64,000 nt of DNA from Ruegeria sp. A3M17 (GTDB lineage: Bacteria > Pseudomonadota > Alphaproteobacteria > Rhodobacterales > Rhodobacteraceae): positions 248,001-312,000 of the forward strand of contig NZ_QOCF01000035.1 in assembly GCF_003318255.1 (NCBI RefSeq), written 5' to 3'. The notes beneath the pieces are model-generated. The model did not search any database, was not told where the DNA came from, and worked only from the letters and a program-made list of their open reading frames with translations. The position numbers were made by a program, and so were the translations under genes. Of the stretch, positions 38,351-45,969 are shown one piece after another. The number at the start of each line of letters is the position of its first letter. The stretch's first letter is position 1.

Positions 38351-38395
38351 TCAAGTTCCACGGCGCTTTTGCGCTCATTTGGTTGAGACAAGGAT

Positions 38396-38434
38396 GAGTC
38401 AAAGTCGATTCGCCGTCAATTTCTTTTTTGAATC
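38396..38434. promoter_or_regulatory. Cluster of three GANTC methylation sites upstream of ccrM
   Basis: GAGTC at 38396-38400, GATTC at 38407-38411 and GAATC at 38430-38434 lie 55-93 bp upstream of the ccrM start, in the 106-bp gap before rnhB. Three sites in 39 bp is well above the one in 256 expected by chance. In Caulobacter GANTC sites in the ccrM leader make the gene sensitive to its own methylation; the same control is inferred here. Confidence 0.7.
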
Positions 38435-38447
38435 AGCAGCTTACGAT

Positions 38448-39065
38448 TTACTCTTGATACAAGATATTGTGTACTGGCTTGAACGAACGCCTATGATGTG
38501 GGGTCACACCAAGTTTTTGCAGCGCTTCCCTGTGTTGTTTTGACGGATAGCCTGCGTTCTTCTCCCATCCATAGCCGGGATGCTGTTGCGCCAAATCCAC
38601 CATCAGTTGATCGCGCCAGTTTTTGGCAATGATCGAAGCCGCCGCAATCGACACGGAATGCGCGTCACCTTTGACCACCGCCTGCGCCGGGATCGTCAAA
38701 CCCCGTGGGATCATGTTTCCGTCGATCAGCAGATAGTCGGGCGGCGGATCCAAGGCCGCAACCGCACGTTCCATCGCCAGATGCGAGGCACGCAAGATGT
38801 TGTGTTCGTCAATCTCGGCAACCGAGGCTTCAGCTATCGCAAAATCGGCCCGGTTCCGTACTTCGACGTCCAAAACGGTACGTCGTTTCGCCGTCAGTTT
38901 TTTGGAGTCGTTCAGCCCCTCGGGAATATCTTCGGGGTTCAGGATCACGGCGGCGGCAACCACTGGCCCGGCCAATGGCCCGCGGCCCACCTCATCCACA
39001 CCGGCAATGCGCAGATACCCTTGCGCCACTGCCGCCTGTTCAATCGAATAATCTGGCGTTGTCAT
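38448..39065 (-). CDS. rnhB: Ribonuclease HII
   Basis: A protein of 205 residues. The catalytic acids are Asp24 and Glu25 in IAGVDEVGRGPLAGPVVAAAV and two further aspartates in YLLIDGNMIPRG and VVKGDAHSVSIAAASIIAK. The C-terminal YGWEKNAGYPSKQH is the family end. It cuts RNA at RNA-DNA junctions and removes misincorporated ribonucleotides. The ATG at 39065 (MTTPDYSIEQ) is preferred; the frame opens ten codons earlier. It is upstream of ccrM on the same strand, with a 106-bp gap holding the GANTC cluster. Confidence 0.95.
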   Translation of the reverse strand: MTTPDYSIEQAAVAQGYLRIAGVDEVGRGPLAGPVVAAAVILNPEDIPEGLNDSKKLTAKRRTVLDVEVRNRADFAIAEASVAEIDEHNILRASHLAMERAVAALDPPPDYLLIDGNMIPRGLTIPAQAVVKGDAHSVSIAAASIIAKNWRDQLMVDLAQQHPGYGWEKNAGYPSKQHREALQKLGVTPHHRRSFKPVHNILYQE

Positions 39066-39103
39066 ACCAACCGAAAACCGCGTTTCGCGCCCCACCGCAA
39101 GAC

Positions 39104-39135
39104 AAAAAAGAGAGGGCGGCTTGTGCCACCCTCTC
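39104..39135 (-). terminator. Rho-independent terminator of the cysteine-containing exported protein gene
   Basis: On the minus strand a stem GAGAGGG-C-GGC / GCC-A-CCCTCTC (39110-39120 with 39125-39135, one mismatch, loop TTGT) is followed by six T residues. It lies about 40 bp after the stop codon at 39177. Confidence 0.85.
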
Positions 39136-39176
39136 CTGCGCGGCGCTTCTGTGGCGCCGCTCCTGCTCGAAAGTGA

Positions 39177-39644
39177 TTACTTGTAAACGACGCGGTATCC
39201 CTTCTGGCGCAGGCATGCGGGTTCATATGCCCGGTTCACCTTATTGCCGTTCCAGAAACCGACCTTGCACTCTTGCGGCAGGCTGTTGGCATGTTTGTAG
39301 TGCTTCTTGAGGCATTTCGGTGCCAGAAGCGGGTGATTGTTCGAATAGGCGCTAAACTTGCGCAGGCATTTTTGCGGCAAATCATACCGCGCAACGTGTT
39401 GTGGCAAGGGGCGCACTGGGTAACTGGGCTGGGCCACATAAGGCTGAGGCGTGTAGGTCTGATGACGCGTCGTCCGGTCCTTGCGTTTTTCCTTGTTGTA
39501 GTAGTGGACCCCGGCACCGATGATCGCGATGGCGGCAAGCCCGCCAAGGATGTCCTTGGCATCCGCCGCCCGCGCCTGCGAGGCTGAGACGCCGGTGATG
39601 GTGATAGCGGTGGCAACGATAAGGGCGATGAACTTCCGGTGCAT
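39177..39644 (-). CDS. Exported cysteine-containing protein of unknown function
   Basis: A protein of 155 residues. A signal peptide (MHRKFIALIVATAITITGVSASQARA) is followed by a short Gly/Ala/Ile segment (LGGLAAIAIIGAGVHYY) that could be a second membrane helix or a glycine-zipper. A Pro/Tyr/Gln-rich linker follows, and then a compact C-terminal part with four cysteines (QKCLRKFSAY, LAPKCLKKHY, PQECKVGFW, PACLRQKGYR), evenly spaced in a basic context. I do not recognise the family. The spaced cysteines suggest two disulfides in the periplasm. The ATG at 39644 has AGGAAGGA upstream. It is divergent from another small exported protein gene. Confidence 0.75.
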   Translation of the reverse strand: MHRKFIALIVATAITITGVSASQARAADAKDILGGLAAIAIIGAGVHYYNKEKRKDRTTRHQTYTPQPYVAQPSYPVRPLPQHVARYDLPQKCLRKFSAYSNNHPLLAPKCLKKHYKHANSLPQECKVGFWNGNKVNRAYEPACLRQKGYRVVYK

Positions 39645-39821
39645 AATGCGTGTCCTTCCTGGTGTTTCGGGGCGATCCGGCACAGACCGCAAACGTGATG
39701 CAACAACACTGGGTCCGCTCCCTTCAGACAAGCAATAACGGGCGGTTGTTATCCGATATCACACCCCTCAAACCCCTTATGTTATTGAATATCGTGCAAA
39801 CCCATGCGCAGGATGCAGCCT

Positions 39822-40106
39822 ATGAAACCAATCCTCTCTTCTCTGGCCGTTGCGGCCCTGATATCGCTTGGTACTGCTGCGTCGGCAGAGTGCTATGCGG
39901 ATTACAAGGCCAAGCAGGATAATCCACTGCGGCTGCATTACGGCGTGATGCAGGTTTCGGCCTGTGACAAAGGCCAGGCTCAGCAAGAAGCCTCAAAACG
40001 CCTCAGCGCGTCAGGCTGGACATTGTTGAATGTCATGTCTGTTTTTGGGCCAGAAGGGTTGGATAAAAGGAAGGCCAATGCCGGACAATTCTATCTCCGT
40101 TACTGA
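39822..40106 (+). CDS. Small exported protein of unknown function
   Basis: A protein of 94 residues. A signal peptide (MKPILSSLAVAALISLGTAASA) is followed by about 70 residues with two cysteines, one just after the signal (AECYADYKAKQDN) and one in MQVSACDKGQAQQEASKRL. These could form one disulfide. It is alanine/lysine-rich and has no recognised domain. The ATG at 39822 follows AGGA at a short distance. Its last 29 bases overlap the start of the winged-helix membrane protein gene, so the two are probably cotranslated; it may supply a periplasmic signal to that protein, but this is only inference from the overlap. Confidence 0.7.
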   Translation: MKPILSSLAVAALISLGTAASAECYADYKAKQDNPLRLHYGVMQVSACDKGQAQQEASKRLSASGWTLLNVMSVFGPEGLDKRKANAGQFYLRY

Positions 40107-40779
40107 TACCCGGCGATCTGGCACAAGACTGGTCGGCGCAGGAATAGTGGCGATCGTACTGATTCTTGTCACGGCCGCCATCTTTCTGTTCTGGACGCTA
40201 CCGGACGCCAACGCCTTTAACGCGCGTGTCGAACGGCTGTTTGTCGAAAGTGATCTGACCTCGCAGACCGAAATCCGGCTGTTGGAGATTTTGGCCCAGT
40301 CCGGCACCGCCTTTGCCGATACGCTATCCAGCTACCGCATGGTGATTTTCGTGCTGCTGGTCTTTGCCAGCGCCATGCTTGTGACGGCGCTGGTGTTTTT
40401 GGTGATGTTGGTGATGCTGAATCGACGGATGGCACAGATCGAGCGCACGGGTATTCAGGTCACGTCGCTGCTGATCAGTCGCGAGGAAAACACCGTCTAT
40501 CTGAACAACATGGACTTTAAGCTGACCCCAGCTGCGATGGAGACCCTGTCTGTCCTCGCCGAATCCCGACTGGATGACGAGGTCCTGTCCGGCGTTCAGA
40601 TCGAAGCGGTGATTTCGGGCAAAAGCGCCGCCGATTGTGACGAAGCCGCTGGTGCGACGCGGATCAAAAGGTTGCGCGATGCCTTGGGCAATCAGATGGT
40701 CAGCGAATTGCTGGTTAAGAACATCGCCAAGAAAGGCTATATGTTGTCCATCGAAAAAGACGTGATCCAGATGGTCTGA
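40078..40779 (+). CDS. Two-TM protein with C-terminal cytoplasmic winged-helix domain
   Basis: A protein of 233 residues. A short N terminus precedes TM1 (residues 18-40), an approximately 45-residue periplasmic segment (VERLFVESDLTSQTEIRLLEILAQSG), TM2 (87-114) and a cytoplasmic C-terminal domain. That domain reads ENTVYLNNMDFKLTPAAMETLSVLAE ... RIKRLRDALGN ... LLVKNIAKKGYMLSI. This matches the OmpR/PhoB winged-helix pattern: strand, LTxxxxxxLxxLA, the recognition helix RIKRLRDAL and the wing GYML. ToxR-type regulators have the domain before a single TM; here the order is reversed and there are two TMs. The ATG at 40078 has AGGAAGG upstream. The DUF427-cyclase gene follows after 107 bp. Confidence 0.8.
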   Translation: MPDNSISVTDTRRSGTRLVGAGIVAIVLILVTAAIFLFWTLPDANAFNARVERLFVESDLTSQTEIRLLEILAQSGTAFADTLSSYRMVIFVLLVFASAMLVTALVFLVMLVMLNRRMAQIERTGIQVTSLLISREENTVYLNNMDFKLTPAAMETLSVLAESRLDDEVLSGVQIEAVISGKSAADCDEAAGATRIKRLRDALGNQMVSELLVKNIAKKGYMLSIEKDVIQMV

Positions 40780-40886
40780 TCCAATCGGGCCGCACAGCTA
40801 TCGTGCAGAAAAATGCCGAGGCTGCCCCTTGGAAAACCTCTTCACAAGGCCCATCCTATAGGGACCCCGCGCCAGGGAGGATGAAG

Positions 40887-42458
40887 ATGAACGTCCACGC
40901 CACAGCAAGACCAAAAGGCTATGGAATCTCGGTCGAACGGTTAGATGGTAAGATTGCGATTTACCGGGACCAGACCCTTTTAGCCGAAAGCAGCAACGCC
41001 AAAGTCATGTACGAAACACGGCTGCCGCCGACGATCTACATTCCGCGCGAAGACGTGCTGGTGGATCTCAGCGACGAAACCGAGCTGCAGACTTTTTGCC
41101 CCTTCAAGGGCACCGCAACCTATCACGACGTCATTCTTGGCGGCGAACGGCTCGCCAATTCCGTTTGGGCCTACGAAGAAGCCCTCCCCGAAAGCGCTGC
41201 CATTCAGGGGCATATCGGTTTTTTGCCCAATGCTTATTCCCGGATCGATTTGGGCGACAACCAGCTGCGGGAACCCCAAGACGGCAATATCAGCGGCCCC
41301 TTGATCGATTGGCTGATGCGTGGGGCGTCCGCAAACAACACGCCTGAGGCGTTCACCAAAGCGCTGGCCGAGAAAATGCTGGAACACGGGATTGCCATTC
41401 AACGCCTCAGCATTCTGACATGGTCCCTGCACCCTTTGATCGCCGGTAAACACTATATCTGGGAAAAAGACGAGGCTGAGATCTCGACCAATGTTCCGAC
41501 CTATGAAATCCACGACCACCCAGCGTACATCAACAGCCCGTTGCGCCATGTGTCGAACGGGCTGGGCGGTGTGCGTCAGCGGTTGAACGCCGAAAACCCC
41601 CACAACAGCTTTCCGATCATGGAAGACCTGCGGGAGAAAGGGGCAACCGACTATGTCGCCATGCCGCTGCCGTTCTCGGATGGGCGGACCAACGTTCTGA
41701 CCCTGACCTGTGATCACCCGGACGGTTTCACGACCGAAAACCTTGGGCTGGTGTTCGAATGTTCGCTGGTCATCGCCCGGTTCTATGAGGTTTTTATGCA
41801 GCGCGAAAACGCGCAGGTCCTGCTCGAAACTTATGTCGGCAAACGCTCGGGCGCGCGTGTTCTTGGGGGTGAAATCCGGCGCGGTGACGGCGATGAAATC
41901 GATGCTGCCATCATGTTCTGCGACCTCCGCAATTCGACCAGCCTTGAGGAACAGCTTGGGCGCGAGGCGTATATCAACCTGTTGAACGACTTTTTCGAAA
42001 CCGTTTCTGGCATCGTGCATGAAAACGGCGGCGAGGTCCTGAAGTTCATAGGCGACGCTGTCCTTGCCGTGTTTCCAGCGGGCGAGGATGCAAAAGCTGC
42101 CCGCGATAATGCCCAGCGCAGCGCCATCGATATCGTCGAAAAGCTGGGAGAGCTGCGCCAGTCAGGATCCGATGCGCATTGCGATTGCTCTATCGGCGTT
42201 GCCTATGGGCGCGTGACCTACGGCAATGTCGGCTCGCGCGAACGGCTGGACTTTACCGTGATCGGACAAGCCGCGAATATCGCTGCGCGTCTGGGTGAAT
42301 ACGGAAAAACCAAAAACCACAGGATTGTCGTGTCTGCCGATATTTTGCCTGCCTGCGCCAACGCTTTGCCGCTTGGCGACGTCAAGCTGCATAACGTGTC
42401 GCAACCGGTCGAGTCATACGCTCTCAGAACTTCCGCGGATGCCGTTCTGAACGCTTGA
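40887..42458 (+). CDS. DUF427-class III nucleotide cyclase fusion
   Basis: A soluble protein of 523 residues. Residues 9-115 are a DUF427 domain: KGYGISVERLDGKIAIYRDQTLLAESSNAK, YIPREDVL, CPFKGTATYHDV and WAYEEALPESAAI follow the family pattern closely. A middle region (about 145-310) is GAF-like but not assigned with certainty. Residues 335-515 are a class III cyclase with metal aspartates in MFCDLRNSTS (Asp346) and LKFIGDAVLAVF (Asp390). The adenine-specifying Asp of VIGDAVN is Gln461 here (VIGQAANIAARL). The start 40887 was chosen because AGGGAGG lies six bases before it; the ATG six bases earlier touches that site. cAMP synthesis is likely but not proven. A winged-helix membrane protein gene is upstream. 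Confidence 0.85.
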   Translation: MNVHATARPKGYGISVERLDGKIAIYRDQTLLAESSNAKVMYETRLPPTIYIPREDVLVDLSDETELQTFCPFKGTATYHDVILGGERLANSVWAYEEALPESAAIQGHIGFLPNAYSRIDLGDNQLREPQDGNISGPLIDWLMRGASANNTPEAFTKALAEKMLEHGIAIQRLSILTWSLHPLIAGKHYIWEKDEAEISTNVPTYEIHDHPAYINSPLRHVSNGLGGVRQRLNAENPHNSFPIMEDLREKGATDYVAMPLPFSDGRTNVLTLTCDHPDGFTTENLGLVFECSLVIARFYEVFMQRENAQVLLETYVGKRSGARVLGGEIRRGDGDEIDAAIMFCDLRNSTSLEEQLGREAYINLLNDFFETVSGIVHENGGEVLKFIGDAVLAVFPAGEDAKAARDNAQRSAIDIVEKLGELRQSGSDAHCDCSIGVAYGRVTYGNVGSRERLDFTVIGQAANIAARLGEYGKTKNHRIVVSADILPACANALPLGDVKLHNVSQPVESYALRTSADAVLNA

Positions 42459-42545
42459 TTTCCGCGATCGGTTTGCATGTTTCAAAGCGTTGAGTGTTGG
42501 GATTTCTGATCAAGGTTCGGGCGCGTGACCAAGGGTTTCCATGCC

Positions 42546-43337
42546 TCACCCGCCGAGCAAAATAAGCGCGGTCTGCGCCGGGGAAATGATGCTTTCAAGC
42601 TGGGCGATCTGACTGCGGGCAAGGAACTGATCTGTCAGTCGCCCGACCACGGCCTCATCCTTGAACTGGGTCAGGTCGTCGGACCCGGTCAACCCTGACA
42701 ACCTGTCTTTGAATACTACCAACTGTCTGTCGATGTTCAACTGGCCAAAGCTGGACGGCAACCCAAGTGCCGTTTCCATCATGCGCCGCAGCGGTGGCAG
42801 GCTCATCAAATCGAACCACTTGGTATCTTTGCTGCCCGCCTTTTGCGCCAGATCACCTAGCGCATGCTGGGCATACAAAGCGATACGCATCGTTTCATCT
42901 GACTCGCCCACCGCGATTTCAAAACGCGACACGACATTGTCGCGGGTAATGTCCTCCATGTTGGTGATCAGCCCGGTTTTGCGTACCTCGCCCGGCCCCA
43001 GCCCAAACGCCTCGGAAAACTGACGATACCTTTTGTCGGACAGTCGGTTGGACAGCGCATCCTGTGCCTTGGTCCCGTCGGACAGGATTTTCTGGATGAA
43101 GTAGCGATTATCCAGGTCAGACTCCAACCCAAAGGCGCCAAGCGCGACCTGCAACAGCCGGCGGTCGGACACCAAATCCTCTGCCGTTTGGACCTTTTTG
43201 ATGTTTTCCAGAAAGTACTCGCTGTCCCTTTTATTGACGGAGGATGAGGAAAAGCTGTCGATCTGAGCATCATGGGTGCGCTGCAAAAATCGCCAACCGA
43301 CAATCCCGCCCGAGGGTATGACCGGCTGGAAAGTCAT
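42546..43337 (-). CDS. DUF1217 flagellar-cluster protein
   Basis: A protein of 263 residues, mostly alpha-helical and free of signal peptide. SEYFLENIKKVQTAEDLVSDRRLLQVALGAFGLESDLDNRYFIQKIL and KTGLITNMEDITRDNVVSRFEIAVG match DUF1217, a family found in flagellar clusters of Rhodobacterales and Rhizobiales, role not known. The ATG at 43337 overlaps the flbT stop by one base (TAATG), so it is the last gene of the flgJ'-flgN-flagellin-flaF-flbT series on this strand. Confidence 0.82.
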   Translation of the reverse strand: MTFQPVIPSGGIVGWRFLQRTHDAQIDSFSSSSVNKRDSEYFLENIKKVQTAEDLVSDRRLLQVALGAFGLESDLDNRYFIQKILSDGTKAQDALSNRLSDKRYRQFSEAFGLGPGEVRKTGLITNMEDITRDNVVSRFEIAVGESDETMRIALYAQHALGDLAQKAGSKDTKWFDLMSLPPLRRMMETALGLPSSFGQLNIDRQLVVFKDRLSGLTGSDDLTQFKDEAVVGRLTDQFLARSQIAQLESIISPAQTALILLGG

Positions 43338-43735
43338 TACTGATAGGCCATCAGGCGCTCTTCGCGCGGCAGCAGCGCGCGCAGGGCCTTGAGGCATTTG
43401 TAAAATTGCTGGTCCAGCAGTGCTTGGGTTGCCTCGGACAGAACCCGGCGGCTATCGGCGTCGTTAAAGACCTGGCTCAGCTCTTCGACGCGCCGCAACA
43501 ATTGTTGGCGGGCCTGATCAGGTTCCATATCGCCAGACAGCACCAACTGAGCGGCGTAGCAGACGCGTCGAACCGGCGTATTTACCTGATCCGGGTGAAT
43601 CGCATCCCGCAGGCGCAGTACGTTCGCCTCGGGCGTCATGATCGAAAACCGACTGCGCCGATCGCCATTTTCAACGACCACGCCGTTGATCAAAACCCGT
43701 TCTTTCGGTGCCAATTTCAAAACCAATCCCGCCAT
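43337..43735 (-). CDS. flbT: Flagellin synthesis regulator FlbT
   Basis: A protein of 132 residues that begins MAGLVLKLAPKERVLINGVVVENGDRRSRFSI, the FlbT signature. RFSIMTPEANVLRLRDAI and EATQALLDQQFYKCLKALRALLP follow. FlbT binds the 5' leader of flagellin mRNA and promotes its decay until the hook is complete. The ATG at 43735 overlaps the flaF stop by one base (TGATG). A TTG one codon earlier was discounted. Confidence 0.94.
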   Translation of the reverse strand: MAGLVLKLAPKERVLINGVVVENGDRRSRFSIMTPEANVLRLRDAIHPDQVNTPVRRVCYAAQLVLSGDMEPDQARQQLLRRVEELSQVFNDADSRRVLSEATQALLDQQFYKCLKALRALLPREERLMAYQ

Positions 43736-44109
43736 CAAGTCGCCCCCATTTGGCGAAGGCCACGCAGAACTGCCATGTTGATCTCTAACAAAGGTTCAAC
43801 CGAGGCTTTGTTCCCAAGTACCTGACTGCTGTGCTGTTCGGTAAACTCGGCCAGATAGAATATCCGCGCACGCAGATCGTTGGGCAGCGCATTGTCAGAG
43901 TCGGTGACACCACTGGCCAATACGGTCCACAGGCGCCGGTTTTCATGCAGAGCCTGCACAAATGCGCCGAAATCGGACTGCTGACGGGCCGCGGCGGCCT
44001 TGAGCCTACGTGTGATTTTCGAAATCGCTTCGTATTCAGTGTCGCGCGGGGTACGCGTTGGCGCGGCGGTCTGTGCATATGCTCGTTGTGCAAGGGCTTG
44101 CGGTGTCAC
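43735..44109 (-). CDS. flaF: Flagellar protein FlaF
   Basis: A protein of 124 residues, helical. The family blocks are RTPRDTEYEAISKITRRLKAAAAR near residue 20 and NRRLWTVLASGVTDSDNALPNDLRARIFYLAEFTEQHSSQVL. FlaF works against FlbT and is needed for flagellin translation or secretion in alphaproteobacteria. The start is GTG with a strong GGGAGG upstream. It is 77 bp downstream of the flagellin gene, past a hairpin at 44152-44169. Confidence 0.94.
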   Translation of the reverse strand: MTPQALAQRAYAQTAAPTRTPRDTEYEAISKITRRLKAAAARQQSDFGAFVQALHENRRLWTVLASGVTDSDNALPNDLRARIFYLAEFTEQHSSQVLGNKASVEPLLEINMAVLRGLRQMGAT

Positions 44110-44151
44110 GTGAAATCCTCCCAGTAATCCGCCATTCGGCGGTTAGAATCA

Positions 44152-44169
44152 GGGCGCGTCACCGCGCCC
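44152..44169 (-). terminator. GC-rich hairpin after the flagellin gene
   Basis: GGGCGCG / CGCGCCC (44152-44158 with 44163-44169, loop TCAC) lies 17 bp after the flagellin stop on the minus strand and is followed by TGATTCTAACC, which is only partly T-rich. It could lower transcription of flaF-flbT relative to flagellin without fully stopping it. Confidence 0.55.
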
Positions 44170-44186
44170 CGACCATGGTTCTGAAC

Positions 44187-45398
44187 TTAGCGGAACAGAG
44201 ACAAAATCGATTGCGGTGCCTGATTGGCAATCGACAGCGACTGGGTGGCCAGCTGCTGCTGAACCTGAAGAGCCTGCAGACGTGCCGAGGTCTCTTCCAT
44301 ATCCGCATCGACCAAGGCGCCGATCCCGGATTTGAACGAGTCCGCCAGGTTCGAAATGAACTCTTTCTGCGTCTCGATCCGACCCTGCGAAGAACCGAAA
44401 GCGGCCGATGCGTCGATCGATGTGTCAATCAGCGTTTCGATTGTGGCCAACGCGGCCGTTGCGCCGGCACCGGTCGAAACATCAATGCCGGTCAACGCGC
44501 CAAGACCGCCCGAACCCGCGTTCACGTACTGAGCCGAGAACGATATGTCAGTGCCGGTCGCATTGGCAACGGACAAGGTGCCTGCCGTGCCCGAGTCGTA
44601 GTCGACCGTCAGACCCGAGATACCCAGCTCTTCAATCTTCGCCTTCAGGCCTATGGCAACAATATCACCGGTGGTCGCGGCAGCCGCATCTGTTGCGGAA
44701 ACCGTGTAGGACACGACCTGATCGTCGATCGCCACGACAACTTTGTCTCCAGCCGCAAACGCGCCACTGGATTCGTCTGTCACCAGCGCCGCTGCCGAAG
44801 TTGCACCGTTGTCAATCGTTGCACCCACGCGGTCATTACCGGTGGAAGAGCCGGTCGATCCGTCAAAGACCTGTGCCGCCGTGTACCCACCGGTCGAAAG
44901 GTCCTGACCCGCAACAGTGATGGAAGACGCGGTTACGTTGCCTGCATTGTCCCGGTCAAGGGACGCGAGGATCGAAGCGGATCCGGCTGAACCGTTAACC
45001 AGGTTGAGACCGTTGAATTGCGCGGCGTTCACCACCGAGTTGATCTGGCCCTTCAACGCGGTGACATCGTCGTTGATCTTGTCGCGATCAACATTGTCTT
45101 CCTGTGCCGCAACGATCTTGCTTTTCATCTGAGACAGCAGATCAGTGACCGTTTCGGATGCGTTGCGCGCAACCGCCACGGTGGATTCACCCAGGGCCAG
45201 GCTGTCCTTGATCGCGTTAAAGCCTTTGACATCCGACTCCATGACCTTGGAAATCGCCCAGACGGCCGAGTTGTCTTTCGCAGTCGCAACGTCCTTACCC
45301 GTCGAGATCGCGTTCCGCGTTGCCCCAAGATCCTTGTTGACCGACTTGAGAGTTTGCAGCGCAACCATGGCGCCATTGTTTGTCAGAATGCTGGACAT
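44187..45398 (-). CDS. Flagellin
   Basis: A protein of 403 residues. The N terminus MSSILTNNGAMVALQTLKSVNKDLGATRNAISTGKDVATAKDNSAVWAIS is the D0/D1 coiled-coil of alphaproteobacterial flagellin. The C terminus EETSARLQALQVQQQLATQSLSIANQAPQSILSLFR pairs with it. The middle third is Gly/Ser/Thr/Asp-rich and variable, forming the outer surface. It polymerises into the flagellar filament after secretion through the flagellar apparatus. The ATG at 45398 has AAGGAAG upstream and gives the conserved start; the frame is open for 46 codons further upstream without a conserved sequence. flaF and flbT, its post-transcriptional regulators, follow directly. Confidence 0.95.
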   Translation of the reverse strand: MSSILTNNGAMVALQTLKSVNKDLGATRNAISTGKDVATAKDNSAVWAISKVMESDVKGFNAIKDSLALGESTVAVARNASETVTDLLSQMKSKIVAAQEDNVDRDKINDDVTALKGQINSVVNAAQFNGLNLVNGSAGSASILASLDRDNAGNVTASSITVAGQDLSTGGYTAAQVFDGSTGSSTGNDRVGATIDNGATSAAALVTDESSGAFAAGDKVVVAIDDQVVSYTVSATDAAAATTGDIVAIGLKAKIEELGISGLTVDYDSGTAGTLSVANATGTDISFSAQYVNAGSGGLGALTGIDVSTGAGATAALATIETLIDTSIDASAAFGSSQGRIETQKEFISNLADSFKSGIGALVDADMEETSARLQALQVQQQLATQSLSIANQAPQSILSLFR

Positions 45399-45609
45399 TA
45401 GCTTTCTTCCTTTTTCGTTCGGGCCCTTTGCGCCCATGCTCACCCCGCCACTGGTGCGGGCTTTGACGTCTTTCTGATCGGTGCGATCCGCCGTCGGGCT
45501 GTTCGCGCCACCTGATTTGTCCAGGTGCCCGAACACCTTTGACGTCGATCCCCTAACGGAGTGCTAAAGCGAGAAGGTCAGAAACCTCGGATTTGAATCA
45601 AACCCGTAT

Positions 45610-45969
45610 CTATGCCCGTTTTTCCAGCTTGGCTTGATGGCGGACGGCAAATTCGCTGCGCTGCCCGTCCGCACCATAGGTGCTGAATTCCTGCCGCACG
45701 CGCCGCAACTCGGCCATGCGGTTGGCCACAGCGCGAATCCCTTCGGCGGCGCTGTTTAGCAACGCCTGATTCCGCTCGACCTTTCTTTGCAGGCGGATCA
45801 GCTCATCACTATCAAGGACGTCAAGATCATTGATCGCACCAATCAGCTTTTCCTTTTCCGGAGCCGTATGATGCAGGCAATCCAGATCGCCCTGCACCAG
45901 CGCGTTTCGCTCAAGCTCAAGAACGTCTTCGAGTGATTTTACTAGGTCGGATTCAGACGTCTTTGGCAT
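45610..45969 (-). CDS. FlgN-like flagellar export chaperone
   Basis: A protein of 119 residues, almost entirely alpha-helical and charged: DLVKSLEDVLELERNALVQGDLDCLHHTAPEKEKLIGAIN followed by LIRLQRKVERNQALLNSAAEGIRAVANRMAELRRVRQEFSTYG. This pattern (two long helices, L-x3-L-E-x-E-x-x-A-L at the front, E-K-x-x-L in the middle) is that of FlgN, the chaperone for the hook-filament junction proteins. Similarity is low, so the call rests on fold and position. Its 5' end overlaps the rod-binding protein gene by 17 bp; flagellin follows 211 bp later. Confidence 0.65.
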   Translation of the reverse strand: MPKTSESDLVKSLEDVLELERNALVQGDLDCLHHTAPEKEKLIGAINDLDVLDSDELIRLQRKVERNQALLNSAAEGIRAVANRMAELRRVRQEFSTYGADGQRSEFAVRHQAKLEKRA

